Below are positions 27,338 through 36,004 of a stretch of DNA of 64,000 nt, in pieces. The notes beneath the pieces were generated by a model that saw nothing but the letters and a program-made list of their open reading frames with translations, was not told the DNA's origin and did no database searches. Every line of letters starts with the position of its first letter. Within the stretch, counting starts at the first letter, position 1. Source of the DNA: CAYNZP01 sp964401835 (GTDB taxonomy: Bacteria; Planctomycetota; Phycisphaerae; SM23-33); the NCBI GenBank assembly GCA_964401835.1, contig CAYNZP010000012.1:33502-97501 (forward strand), written 5' to 3'. A program made the translations under genes and the position numbers.

Positions 27338-27474
27338 CATCCGCCCCAACCGGCGATTCCTGTTTAAATAACTCGCTGGCGTGGACGGGCGAAATCCGCC
27401 CGGTCAGGAAATTGAACGGACTAAAATCCTTGACCCCGGCCGCCAAATCTAAATTTTACAACTAGACGGGCAAG

Positions 27475-28440
27475 TCATGCGCTCGCCGCTGTCCTTGCTG
27501 GATAAGGCATATTTTTTTCCATGACGACTTTGATCTTACCCAAGGCTACTATCTGTATCTGACGAACTCGCTCATCCGTCAGGCCGACCATTTTAGCTAC
27601 CTCGGCCAATGTTCGGAGCTTTCCGCCTTTTTTCAGCGCAAATCTTTCATTCACGATAATCTGCTCGACCTTGTTAAGCCTTGCCTGGTTTTCCTTGATT
27701 ATTTCTCTTAAGGTTTCCAGGCTTTCACGCCAGCGCTTTTCGTGGCGCTGCTCCTCGAAGCGGTAGTCGAGATCCGGGCTTAATGTTATCGGGAGGCGAT
27801 TGCTCTTACGTTGGAGTCGCATGGCAATATGCCCAAAGCTTTTCAGGATCGATCGGCACGCATAAGTTGAAAACTTCGCACCGCGCGAAACATCGAATTT
27901 TTCTACGCTGCGGAGCAAGGCCATGCTTCCTTCGCTGACCAAATCGGCAATTTCAACACCGATAACCCGGGTCCTTTTCGACATAGCGTATACCAAAGCG
28001 ATATTGGCCCGAACAAGGTTTATCCGCATCCTCGCAGCCCTTGAATACCACTTCTCCATTTCAGTTGCCATCTTGAATGAAGTGCGCCTTTTATTTGTCG
28101 TCACCAAAAGATTCAATCTATACCTTGCATAGTTATATCGAAGGAAAAGTGTCACCTCCTGCTGTGGAGTAAGAAGGGTTTTTTTGGCAAGTTTCATTCC
28201 CTTTTCCGGATCCTTCGAAGGAGCCCATAGCGGAACATCTATTGGCTCTGCATCAGGGCCAAAAAGCTGATCCTCTGTCTCCGGCAAGGCAAAAGATTCG
28301 TGATTCATGTAATCTACTTCCTTGGGCATTTTTTCGAAAATTCTTTTTGCCAACTGGTATTTGGATTTTTGAGGAGTTTTTTTCCCAACCCCCTTCGAGC
28401 CCTTTTCAACCGCTTCCGGCATTGCAAGCAAGGTAGTCAT
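27475..28440 (-). CDS. Divergent sigma-70 family RNA polymerase sigma factor
   Basis: The 321-residue protein has sigma region 2 (DLVSEGSMALLRSVEKFDVSR, then KFSTYACRSILKSF) and a C-terminal helix-turn-helix of region 4 (VAKMVGLTDERVRQIQIVALGKIK). The first 95 residues are unusual. They contain a helical PEVDYMNHESF-like segment and LTPQQEVTLFLRYNYARYRL in place of region 1.2. The usual WWI in region 2.4 is replaced by CRS, which suggests altered -10 recognition. It matches a type of sigma factor I associate with Planctomycetota, but cannot name further. GAAAGG lies eight bases before the ATG. It lies between the PAS gene and the glycogen-binding-domain gene, all on the minus strand. Confidence 0.85.
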   Translation of the reverse strand: MTTLLAMPEAVEKGSKGVGKKTPQKSKYQLAKRIFEKMPKEVDYMNHESFALPETEDQLFGPDAEPIDVPLWAPSKDPEKGMKLAKKTLLTPQQEVTLFLRYNYARYRLNLLVTTNKRRTSFKMATEMEKWYSRAARMRINLVRANIALVYAMSKRTRVIGVEIADLVSEGSMALLRSVEKFDVSRGAKFSTYACRSILKSFGHIAMRLQRKSNRLPITLSPDLDYRFEEQRHEKRWRESLETLREIIKENQARLNKVEQIIVNERFALKKGGKLRTLAEVAKMVGLTDERVRQIQIVALGKIKVVMEKNMPYPARTAASA

Positions 28441-28504
28441 CTTAGTAACCTTTCATTTGAAGCCATTAAATGAAATACAAAGTCCCTTGCACCACCCTAT
28501 CCAG

Positions 28505-28540
28505 TAACAAAAACAGCAGGCCTTTAGTCGGCCTGCGCCA
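28505..28540 (-). terminator. Terminator overlapping the 3' end of the glycogen-binding-domain gene
   Basis: On the minus strand GCAGGCC pairs with GGCCTGC across a seven-base loop and is followed by TGTTTTTGTT. The stem includes the last codons and the loop holds the TAA stop, so the terminator is built into the gene end. Confidence 0.85.
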
Positions 28541-28826
28541 CTGAATTCACCCCGTACTCATTTACTGCAAAACTGCTGTTATCGGGATCTGTTCTCCAGT
28601 CACCGTCAACGACATACTTATATTCCAGCTTCCCCTTTACGATGACCCCGACATTCGACACATAACTTCCGTCCTTCTGCTTTCTCATGCGAGAAGGAAC
28701 CCAATTATTAAAATCCCCGGCCAGTTCCACTTTTTTGACTTCCATGTCCGGTTTATATGCAAACCGAATCGTTCCTTTTTTATTCCCCTTCGAATACATT
28801 CCCAATCCCCGGCCTGTATTTGTCAT
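28524..28826 (-). CDS. Stand-alone glycogen-binding (CBM48/AMPK-beta-like) domain protein
   Basis: The protein of up to 100 residues consists of a single carbohydrate-binding module of the isoamylase-N/AMPK-beta type: VELAGDFNNWVPSRMRK, then DGSYVSNVGV and LEYKYVVDGDWRTDPD, ending NEYGVNS. In this family the conserved tryptophans and lysine bind alpha-1,4 glucans. No enzyme domain is attached. The start is uncertain: ATG at 28826 has no clear Shine-Dalgarno, and ATG at 28799 (MYSKGNKKG) is possible. It ends in a terminator of its own and lies upstream of the sigma factor gene. Confidence 0.87.
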   Translation of the reverse strand: MTNTGRGLGMYSKGNKKGTIRFAYKPDMEVKKVELAGDFNNWVPSRMRKQKDGSYVSNVGVIVKGKLEYKYVVDGDWRTDPDNSSFAVNEYGVNSVAQAD

Positions 28827-29311
28827 TCAGTTTTAAGTTTCAATAAGACTTTTTTGATAATTACAGTTCACATGCAATACAGCAATTCTTCCCAAACCAT
28901 GGCTTCCTTGCAAGTTGCCCGCCTTGAGCGGATGCGTGTGGTTCCGGCAGGGTACTTCCTTTTGCAACAAACTACCGGACAACGCATGGCTATTCCGTCA
29001 GCCGAATTGTTTAGCCAAAATCCCCTGAATAAAAAATGCTTATTATGACGTGTTCAATTTTCCAAAAGCCGGATAAAAAATAAGTCCGGCTGGTATTACC
29101 GCACTTTTTTTGCTCCACGATACATCCAACCGGAAACCCTGTAAGAAAACTGCTTCCGGTGCCTTTCGCACTAAAATTTATATGTCAAAACAAGTAATAC
29201 CCCAAGTGTACAGTTATCCGCTTTTAGCCTAAGCAATTCGTCCAAGGGGGCGTAAGAATAATACCTAGAAGATAAATCTTTATTCTGGCCGCTAGTTAGG
29301 CGGGAAATTTC
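28827..29311. other. Intergenic region without a convincing gene
   Basis: About 485 bases with no supported coding sequence. It holds an inverted repeat AGCCGGA/TCCGGCT around 29066-29091 with an AT-rich loop. A further pair of CCGG-containing arms follows at 29130-29160. The promoter of the glycogen-binding-domain gene should lie at its left end on the minus strand. A 64-codon frame at 28854-29048 has no ribosome-binding site and no family resemblance. Confidence 0.4.
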
Positions 29312-29992
29312 CTAGGCGAGGTAGTCTCGCCACAGAAAAGCCTGGTGAAGCAGCTGGTCAGAATTAATCAAATTTAGTTTTTTCTTAATATGTTCCTTGT
29401 GAGATTCGATAGTTTTGACACTTATATCCAACTTTTGGGCTATCTCGCGTGTCGTAAAACCCTGTCCGATTAGTTCAAAAACATTCAATTCCCTATTGCT
29501 TAGCCGTTCCACCCCTAAAACTCCACTTGTTGTCTTTTCTCCAACCAGCCGGTCAAGAAAATGGGATTGGATTTTACCGCTGAGATATACATCCCCATCC
29601 AAAATCTGCCTGATTGCCAATATGACTTTCTCAATCGGATCATCTTTTAAGAAATAGCCACGTGCTCCCGCATGCATTGCACGATCAGCATAGAATGCTT
29701 CACCGGGCATCGCTAAAACCAGGACTGGTTTAGACGGGAACATCGAGGAAATTTTATCTATCAGACACAAGCCTGCAGAGCCGCTCGTGGAAATATCAAT
29801 GATAATAAGATCAGGATTGGATGAGCCGATACCTTCCAGGGCTCCGGGCGTGGCTTTGTCGTATCCGCATATGGATATATCCGGATTATTCTCAACCAGA
29901 TGTTCCAGGCCTCTCAGGATTAGCGGATCATCAGCTATAAGAAAGAGCTGGAACTGCCTTAAAGCTTTAGATGCAATAAGTGTTCCTGTCAT
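29312..29992 (-). CDS. LuxR/NarL-type response regulator
   Basis: The 226-residue protein has an N-terminal receiver domain. Its acidic pair is in LFLIADDPLI, the phospho-accepting aspartate is in DLIIIDIS, and the conserved lysine is in YFLKDD. The C-terminal GerE-type helix-turn-helix reads LSNRELNVFELIGQGFTTREIAQKL, then SVKTIESHKEHIKKKL. It is a phosphorylation-controlled DNA-binding regulator. No histidine kinase gene is adjacent, so the partner is elsewhere. I place the start at the ATG at 29992, with GGGGGTGG upstream; a TTG 12 codons earlier is less likely. It diverges from the TPR-deacetylase pair across 345 bases and may regulate it. Confidence 0.93.
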   Translation of the reverse strand: MTGTLIASKALRQFQLFLIADDPLILRGLEHLVENNPDISICGYDKATPGALEGIGSSNPDLIIIDISTSGSAGLCLIDKISSMFPSKPVLVLAMPGEAFYADRAMHAGARGYFLKDDPIEKVILAIRQILDGDVYLSGKIQSHFLDRLVGEKTTSGVLGVERLSNRELNVFELIGQGFTTREIAQKLDISVKTIESHKEHIKKKLNLINSDQLLHQAFLWRDYLA

Positions 29993-30337
29993 TTTCCACC
30001 CCCCGGCGGATTCATCCGGCAACTCCAAGGTAATTCAATTCTACTAACAAAGTCCTCGAAGTGTCTTCCTTACTATATGTTATATGCCCAAAAAGCCTAA
30101 AACCACACACCAACTTCAATATAAAAAAATTAAGTTTGCCTTTCTGGGGATATCTCAAAAAACGGTCATATTATCTTGATGATAGCACACATCCTATCGC
30201 TGGAAGTCTTAGGAGTCACTTAAGGTTATGAAGACCTTAGCAAACGCCGGAAAAATTCACGAGCTGAAACCGGCAACGTCAGCCGTTCACCATAGGTTTA
30301 ATTGCAGACAGGCAGTTCCGCAAAGGGGAGACAATAA
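29993..30337. promoter_or_regulatory. Divergent regulatory region with leader hairpins before the TPR gene
   Basis: This stretch separates the response regulator from the TPR gene. On the plus strand it carries AAGGT/ACCTT around 30221-30239 and GCCGG (30246-30250) pairing with CCGGC (30270-30274), both in the last 120 bases before the ATG at 30338. The arrangement suggests a structured mRNA leader. It does not match a riboswitch class that I can name. AAAGGGGAG precedes the start codon. No sharp promoter pair was found. Confidence 0.4.
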
Positions 30338-32293
30338 ATGAAGAAAATCCTTCTGGTCATATGCGTTATTATCGCTTTAGGGCTTATTGGTCTGAAGCTG
30401 CGGTCAAATCACAACAGCCCACCAAGAATTTTAGCCAGGGCAAATGCAGCACTCGAATCGGGGCAATTCTCTCGGGCGATTAAATTAAGCGACGAATATG
30501 TTCAAAGGCATCCGGGCAAATCCAGAGGATATGTCATACTGGGCCTGGCCAATTCACATCTCGGAAATTTTCAAACGGCCCGAAAAATACTTACTCAAGC
30601 ACTTGAGATCAAACCGGACGATCCCTCAGCCGTTATCGCTCTAAGCCAAACCTACACAATAGAAGCAGCCCAATGCGCGGAGCTGAATGAACAAGACCGT
30701 CAGCTGAATATCTTTGAGCAATGTATAAAAAGTATTCGCAGAGCAAACGAGATTTTGATTTCGGCGAAGGTTAAAACAAAATCACACGAATTACGTTTAA
30801 GGCAAATAATCGGCTCAAATGAAATCCGGCTTAGCCGACTATACGACAAAAAAGCTACCAAGCTTCGTTACTATTCAAAGATAGCCGAAGCTGGCGACAC
30901 CTCGCAAAGAGTAAAAGAAATACTCGAATATTATGAAGGTGCGAAAGCACAGGCACAAAGTCTCAAAAAAGACGCTTTGGATAAGCTTTGCGGAGTAATC
31001 GAAGATTACAAGAAACTCGAAGTGTCCGAGCAAAAACACCCGCTCACAATTAAGCATGTAGATTTCGCTGCCCAGGACGCAGTCAGGCTGTGTGCTGATA
31101 TGAAAAATCAATCCGCATGGTCAAGGATTAAAACCGCCCTTTCAGGAATGGACGAAGTTTCGCCGGTGGCTGTCGCGCAATTACAAATCTTCGAAATGCA
31201 GTCTGAAACTTATGACTCTTTCAAACAGCAGCGAGAATCAGCCCAAAAGGCAATCGCCAAAATCAATTCCACGCTCAAAAACGCCAGGAGTCCAGCGGAG
31301 CAGAAAAAGCTTACGTTGATAAAGGCTGCCCTTGCGATGATTCAGGAAGAGTATGCCCAGGTCGAACAGCTTTGTTTTTCGGTAATTGAAGAAACACCAA
31401 GGGACCCTGCCGCAAGGCTGCTTAGGGCCAGGGCCTTAATTGCAATGAAGCGATTCGAAGAAGCGGAAAAGCTGCTCTTCGTCCTTAAAACGGATGTTCC
31501 ACAAGACCCTGAAATAGTTTTCGCATATGCCCAGGCCTCCCACGCGACAGGAAAGCTTTCTCTAGCCCAGGAAGCGATACTGACGGTAATTGAACTTGCC
31601 CCAGAATATGGCCCTGCCAGAAAATATTTAATCGAGAAATATTTACGTGAAGATTATCTCGAACAGGCATTTGATCAGGCCTATGAATACTTCAGCCACA
31701 ATCCTGACGATCCTGTGGCATTAAAACTCTTTGTTCGAGCAACACATATCACCGAGCGCGACAATCAGGCGATCCAGGCCATTGATGAATCCGTAGAGCG
31801 ATATCCAAACCAGCCGGAAATTCTCGCAACCGCAGCGGAATCGTTGCGAATCTTGGGAAATGATGATCGGTCAATTGAACTGGCGATAAAGGCTTCACAA
31901 ATCAAAGCGGAGAACACGACCGACAGGCTGGGAATTGTAAAGGCTTTGTCAATTTTGGAAAAATCAGACATGGCAGAAGTTCTCCTGACTGAAGAACTGC
32001 GAAAGTTTCCAAATCTCCTGGTTGTTCAACACGAAGCTGCCGAGTTCTTTGCCGAAAGTGGAAATAACTCTCGTGCAATCAAACACTATCGCCGGGCGAT
32101 AGAACTCGACCCGGTCAATTTTGAATATCGCATTTCTCTGGCACGACTGCTGTTAAAACAAGGCCAGCTTAATGAATGCGAAGATATATTAAATACGTTC
32201 CCCGAAGATTACCCAATCGCTGAAAAAATCCGTGCTGAACTGCGGGTCCTAAGGGGCGAACCAGCCAGAAATTTACAGGTTATGGCTCAATAA
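30338..32293 (+). CDS. Membrane-anchored TPR protein
   Basis: The 651-residue protein has an N-terminal membrane anchor (ILLVICVIIALGLIGLKL, residues 4-21). Tetratricopeptide repeats follow over most of its length, for example ANAALESGQFSRAIKLSDEY, LGNFQTARKILTQALEIKPD, RALIAMKRFEEAEKLLFVLK and NNSRAIKHYRRAIELDPVNF. TPR proteins scaffold other proteins, and the anchor implies the repeats face the periplasm-like compartment. The 11-base gap to a PEP-CTERM/exosortase-type polysaccharide deacetylase suggests a part in polysaccharide assembly, comparable to the large TPR proteins of such loci. That role is inference. Confidence 0.85.
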   Translation: MKKILLVICVIIALGLIGLKLRSNHNSPPRILARANAALESGQFSRAIKLSDEYVQRHPGKSRGYVILGLANSHLGNFQTARKILTQALEIKPDDPSAVIALSQTYTIEAAQCAELNEQDRQLNIFEQCIKSIRRANEILISAKVKTKSHELRLRQIIGSNEIRLSRLYDKKATKLRYYSKIAEAGDTSQRVKEILEYYEGAKAQAQSLKKDALDKLCGVIEDYKKLEVSEQKHPLTIKHVDFAAQDAVRLCADMKNQSAWSRIKTALSGMDEVSPVAVAQLQIFEMQSETYDSFKQQRESAQKAIAKINSTLKNARSPAEQKKLTLIKAALAMIQEEYAQVEQLCFSVIEETPRDPAARLLRARALIAMKRFEEAEKLLFVLKTDVPQDPEIVFAYAQASHATGKLSLAQEAILTVIELAPEYGPARKYLIEKYLREDYLEQAFDQAYEYFSHNPDDPVALKLFVRATHITERDNQAIQAIDESVERYPNQPEILATAAESLRILGNDDRSIELAIKASQIKAENTTDRLGIVKALSILEKSDMAEVLLTEELRKFPNLLVVQHEAAEFFAESGNNSRAIKHYRRAIELDPVNFEYRISLARLLLKQGQLNECEDILNTFPEDYPIAEKIRAELRVLRGEPARNLQVMAQ

Positions 32294-32303
32294 GGGCGAA
32301 ATA

Positions 32304-33257
32304 ATGACGACTTTAGATCTCAGTCATCAGCTTCAAAACGCTCAAATCAGCAAAAGCAGGTTAGCTGACGAGACCACTGCCCGCAGTCTTAATATACTCA
32401 GTTTTGACGTAGAGGAATACTTCCAGGTCGAAGCTGCCGCCAATTGCATATCCCGAGACAGTTGGCCTACTATGGAAAAAAGACTTCCTGCATCAATTGA
32501 CAGCATACTCGAGTTACTCACGGATTATGGAATAATCGCGACATTTTTTGTTCTCGGCTGGGTGGCAAAACACGAACCCGAGGTAGTTAAAAAAATTGCC
32601 AAACACGGACATGAGATTGCCTCTCACGGTATGAGTCACAAAATGGTTAACAAGCTCAGCAAAGCCGAATTCCGCCGGGAACTCTCGGTAAGTAAAAAAA
32701 TCCTCGAAGACCTTTGCGGCAAGCAAGTCAGGGGTTTTCGGGCACCGACTTTTTCCATCAACCATGAAACCGCCTGGGCTCTCGATGAATTAATGGAAAC
32801 GGGATATAAATACGACTGTTCGGTGTTCCCCATCCACCACGATAAATATGGAGTGCCCGACGCACCAACTCAGCCGCATCTTGCAAGGGGCTTAAACGGC
32901 CAGACTATTCTGGAAATTCCACCCCTTACCTTCAGAGCACTGGGCCAGAATTGGCCGGTCGGAGGAGGCGGCTATTTTCGGCTACTTCCACGATTACTTC
33001 TTGAAGCCGCAATATCCAACGCACAAAATTCAAATAATTGCGTTATGCTCTATTTGCATCCCTGGGAATTCGACCCGGATCAGCCGGTCATGGAAATGCC
33101 CCTGGTGACCCGCTGGAGACACAGGGTTCATCTGGATCAAACTAAAGACAAGCTCCGTTTCCTTCTCGATCAATTCCGATTTTCCAGTGTTGCCAATTCC
33201 ATAGAACTGATCGAAGGATACCTGAAAATATTCCGTTACGGTCCCCGCGATGGATAA
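32304..33257 (+). CDS. Polysaccharide deacetylase, exopolysaccharide-locus type
   Basis: The 317-residue protein is a NodB-fold deacetylase with the special features of the deacetylases found in PEP-CTERM/exosortase loci. The metal-site start is LSFDVEEYFQVE, followed by GHEIASHGMSHKMVN, FRAPTFSIN and, in the C-terminal extension (DUF3473-type), YLHPWEFDPDQP. It should remove acetyl groups from an extracellular or lipid-linked polysaccharide with a divalent metal. No signal peptide is seen. No exosortase or PEP-CTERM substrate is in this window; the sugar genes at 19.4-26.5 kb are the nearest candidates for the same pathway. Confidence 0.92.
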   Translation: MTTLDLSHQLQNAQISKSRLADETTARSLNILSFDVEEYFQVEAAANCISRDSWPTMEKRLPASIDSILELLTDYGIIATFFVLGWVAKHEPEVVKKIAKHGHEIASHGMSHKMVNKLSKAEFRRELSVSKKILEDLCGKQVRGFRAPTFSINHETAWALDELMETGYKYDCSVFPIHHDKYGVPDAPTQPHLARGLNGQTILEIPPLTFRALGQNWPVGGGGYFRLLPRLLLEAAISNAQNSNNCVMLYLHPWEFDPDQPVMEMPLVTRWRHRVHLDQTKDKLRFLLDQFRFSSVANSIELIEGYLKIFRYGPRDG

Positions 33258-33297
33258 AAAAAGGCTGGGCCCAAATCAGACCCAGCCTTATTCTTTG
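33255..33297 (-). terminator. Terminator of pckG, possibly bidirectional
   Basis: AGGCTGGG pairs with CCCAGCCT across an 11-base loop. Read on the minus strand it is followed by TTTTTTT, 15 bases after the pckG stop. Read on the plus strand the tail is weaker (TTATTCTTTG) but follows the deacetylase gene directly. Confidence 0.88.
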
Positions 33298-33311
33298 TTT
33301 AAAACTGCCGA

Positions 33312-35198
33312 TTACAAATCGAACGGTGAAACGTAATCGCCCTTTTGGGCCTGGAACTTTTCAAGCCGCTGCTTCTGGGCTGCCAGAGCCTCAAAAACGA
33401 TCTGGGGTGTGTCGGTAACGTCTTCGTGATAAATCCGCTCTACGCGATCGATTTTCGAAAGCAACTCGGGTACACGAATCCTGAACTGCTCAGCGTAATC
33501 TTCTTCGGTATATTCTTTGTCCAGCACTTCCTTGAACAGACGCTTGAGGTCTTCATACTTCGGAATCAAGCCGGTCGGAATCTCGATAACATCGACATCG
33601 CCGTTTACTCGCAATTCCATCCACTTAACCCAGACAGCCTTGTCTCTCATACCGTTGAGATAGCTGCCGTCTTTCTTGAGGAAATAATTCGTGCCGAAAA
33701 CCGGTGGAACGTTCTCGAGCGATGCACCAAAGTCCAGATTGTTCTGGATGTACTTTCCAATCGGGATTGCCAGGAACTGCATTATGCTCATCAGGTCGAA
33801 CTTACGTACACCCTCAGCTCCGATTGTCGCCGCGGTGGTTTCGCTTTCCAGCGATGCTCCCATGCAAATAATGCCGTGCGTCCAGTCAAAGCTCTGCTGG
33901 ACCGGCACGCAGGTATCGCTGTCGCGCCCACCGTAAATAATACCGCCGACCTGTACACCGTCGGGATCCTCAGCCTTGGGGTCAAGGTTCGCCAGGTCCT
34001 TAAGCGCGATCGTATAGCGGGCATTCTTGTGGGAAGGCGTAATTTCCTCTCCTTCTTCGTCTATCTTGCCAACGTGCCACTTGCCGCAGTGATTCTCGCC
34101 TTCTTTGGCCACTTCCTGGACCATGCCCAACCAGTAGGGCTTGCCTTCATTGACAAGTACGTTAGAGAAGATAACCTCACCGGGCTTGGTCAGAACATCC
34201 CAGATGACGGGGTCGTCTGAGGAGTTGACGTCTCGGATGATGCCAAAGATGCCTGCCTCGACGTTTACGCAGCGAGCCTCGCCATCGATGTTGCGGAAAT
34301 AAGCCAAGTCGTCGCCGATAATGGTCTCTCCCGGCAACATAGCTGTGGATGTTTTGCCGCACGCACTCGGAAACGCACCTGCGAAGTAGGTTTTCCTGCC
34401 CTTGGGGCCGTTGACACCCATGACGAACATGTGCTCGGCCAGCCAGCCTTCCCGGTCGGCCTTGCGTATCGCCAGCCGCAATGCGAGCTTTTTCAGCCCG
34501 ACTGTGTTGCCAGCGTATTGCGTATTAACGCTCATGACCATGTCTTCGAGAATGTCGATATAGATGCGTCTCTTATCGATATCTGTGGCAACCTTACGGT
34601 CATCAACATTGCCGGTGGCATGCATGAAGCGGAAGAATTCGCCATCTTCGCCCAGCTTTTTGAACTCTTCGTAAGCAGGACGGTAAAGCATATCTTCGCT
34701 GTGGGTTACGTATGCTGAATCTGTAATCTGTGCACAGGGAATGCTGAATTGTGAATTCAGCGGGCCCAGAGTGTAGAACCGAACGAGCATCGTCCTGCCA
34801 GCCATCAAGCCATCGAACAGGCCACGGATTTCAGCCAGGCCTTCCTCACGGTCGATTGAATTCAGACGCGCGCCAAGATTGACATCTTTGGGCAGTAGAT
34901 ATTTCGTGGCCTTGGGGTCGCGGCCCTGATCGTTAACCTTGCTATTTACAAAGCCGTCAAAGTGAATCGTATGACCTTCCAAGACCAACGGAATTTCTTC
35001 ACAATTGTCGATAGACATTTGCCGAATGGCGGCGATATCCTCTTTGGAGTCATCGCAAACCAAAACCGCATCGGGCTTGCAAAGTTCAACTGCGTCAGCC
35101 ACAAATGCATGAAGCTTATCGTTTTTGATAGCTTCCAGCTTGGCAAGACTGGCGTCATCTAGTTTGTCCTTAACGATTTTCAGATATTTTTCGTCCAT
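33312..35198 (-). CDS. pckG: Phosphoenolpyruvate carboxykinase (GTP)
   Basis: The 628-residue enzyme interconverts oxaloacetate and PEP using GTP/GDP. The nucleotide P-loop with its reactive cysteine reads FPSACGKTS. Other family blocks are EGHTIHFDG near the N-terminus, GRTMLVRFYTLGP, MFVMGVNGPKGRKTY, VIWDVLTKPGEV and PVFGTNYFLKKDG. This is the GTP-type enzyme, unrelated to the ATP-type. The start at 35198 gives a normal N-terminus (MDEKYLKIVKDKL); a purine-rich GAAGGA lies very close upstream, so the exact start is not certain. It could run in gluconeogenesis or anaplerosis. Confidence 0.97.
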   Translation of the reverse strand: MDEKYLKIVKDKLDDASLAKLEAIKNDKLHAFVADAVELCKPDAVLVCDDSKEDIAAIRQMSIDNCEEIPLVLEGHTIHFDGFVNSKVNDQGRDPKATKYLLPKDVNLGARLNSIDREEGLAEIRGLFDGLMAGRTMLVRFYTLGPLNSQFSIPCAQITDSAYVTHSEDMLYRPAYEEFKKLGEDGEFFRFMHATGNVDDRKVATDIDKRRIYIDILEDMVMSVNTQYAGNTVGLKKLALRLAIRKADREGWLAEHMFVMGVNGPKGRKTYFAGAFPSACGKTSTAMLPGETIIGDDLAYFRNIDGEARCVNVEAGIFGIIRDVNSSDDPVIWDVLTKPGEVIFSNVLVNEGKPYWLGMVQEVAKEGENHCGKWHVGKIDEEGEEITPSHKNARYTIALKDLANLDPKAEDPDGVQVGGIIYGGRDSDTCVPVQQSFDWTHGIICMGASLESETTAATIGAEGVRKFDLMSIMQFLAIPIGKYIQNNLDFGASLENVPPVFGTNYFLKKDGSYLNGMRDKAVWVKWMELRVNGDVDVIEIPTGLIPKYEDLKRLFKEVLDKEYTEEDYAEQFRIRVPELLSKIDRVERIYHEDVTDTPQIVFEALAAQKQRLEKFQAQKGDYVSPFDL

Positions 35199-35371
35199 TT
35201 CCTTCTTTCTTTGTTTAAGAGGTCCAGTCCTTTTAGAGGCCCACAAACTTTTGCAGGAGTCCATTCGGCGAGAGTAAGCTGCCGAGTTACGAGAACCAAA
35301 TCTCGCGGGATTTTGGAGGGAAGTTTATACGCTAAATCCTTGCCTCTGTCAAGAATTGGACAGAAATGAAA

Positions 35372-35938
35372 TCATCGGTAAATGTTGCTTCTAAGGCCGT
35401 CTCGCAGGCTCGGACCTCTCCTGTCGAGTCTTGCCCGGTCCGTCAAAAGCCAGACCAAAAACGTCACCCACACAACAACCGCCACCGGAACCAGGACATA
35501 AAGGGATATGCTGCTGACCAGTTTGAAGGCTGTACCTTCGCCGGGTTCGTATTCCACCATCGAAGTAAACGGTATGGTCACACCGACAGCCACGATCAAA
35601 GCTCCGATGGCTGATACTCCCAACTGACACAGAGCCGACATCCAGCACCAGGAGATGGATATCAGCTGACGTGAGCTGAATACGAGAAGAATCAGCGAAA
35701 TGATCAGCCAAGCCAGGCCCATAATATCAATAACGAAACCGCCATCAACAAAACACACCTTGACCACCTTGGTAGCTGTCGGAACAGTACTTTCCAGCTC
35801 AGCTGTGGCTTTAATCATCTCGTCTACCAGCGGACGGCTGATTCCGGCAACCAGCGACCAGACCAGATATGCGACACCGGCAAAGGCGACCGACAGGCCA
35901 ACGTCCAATCGAGATGTTTTACGGACATGTCCAAGCAT
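35372..35938 (-). CDS. DUF3611-like membrane protein
   Basis: The protein of about 188 residues has four strong membrane segments (VGLSVAFAGVAYLVWSLV, IDIMGLAWLIISLILLVF, LCQLGVSAIGALIVAVGV and LYVLVPVAVVVWVTFLVWL). A loop of about 45 residues lies between the first two, with one cysteine. The pattern resembles the DUF3611 family of membrane proteins, of unknown function; this is a weak resemblance. The ATG at 35938 starts it at MLGHVRK; a TTG 20 codons upstream is the alternative and neither has a good Shine-Dalgarno. It sits just downstream of the hydrolase lipoprotein on the same strand. Confidence 0.7.
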   Translation of the reverse strand: MLGHVRKTSRLDVGLSVAFAGVAYLVWSLVAGISRPLVDEMIKATAELESTVPTATKVVKVCFVDGGFVIDIMGLAWLIISLILLVFSSRQLISISWCWMSALCQLGVSAIGALIVAVGVTIPFTSMVEYEPGEGTAFKLVSSISLYVLVPVAVVVWVTFLVWLLTDRARLDRRGPSLRDGLRSNIYR

Positions 35939-36004
35939 GGGGGATATTACAACACGCAAAGGCCGCCGGGTCAAAACAAAACAGCTAATAACACGCAATC
36001 GTCT

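Noticed and set aside
28854..29048. A 64-codon plus-strand frame between the glycogen-binding gene and the response regulator
   Set aside because: It begins with TTG, has no Shine-Dalgarno and shows no fold or family pattern.
30211..30310. Possible second c-di-GMP riboswitch before the TPR gene
   Set aside because: There is AGCAAACGCCGG and a paired CCGGC, but the diagnostic ACGCAAAGC block and the 3' GATAGC-type hairpin are absent.
33345..34220. A 291-codon plus-strand frame antisense to pckG
   Set aside because: pckG is unmistakable on the other strand, and this frame has no protein-family features.
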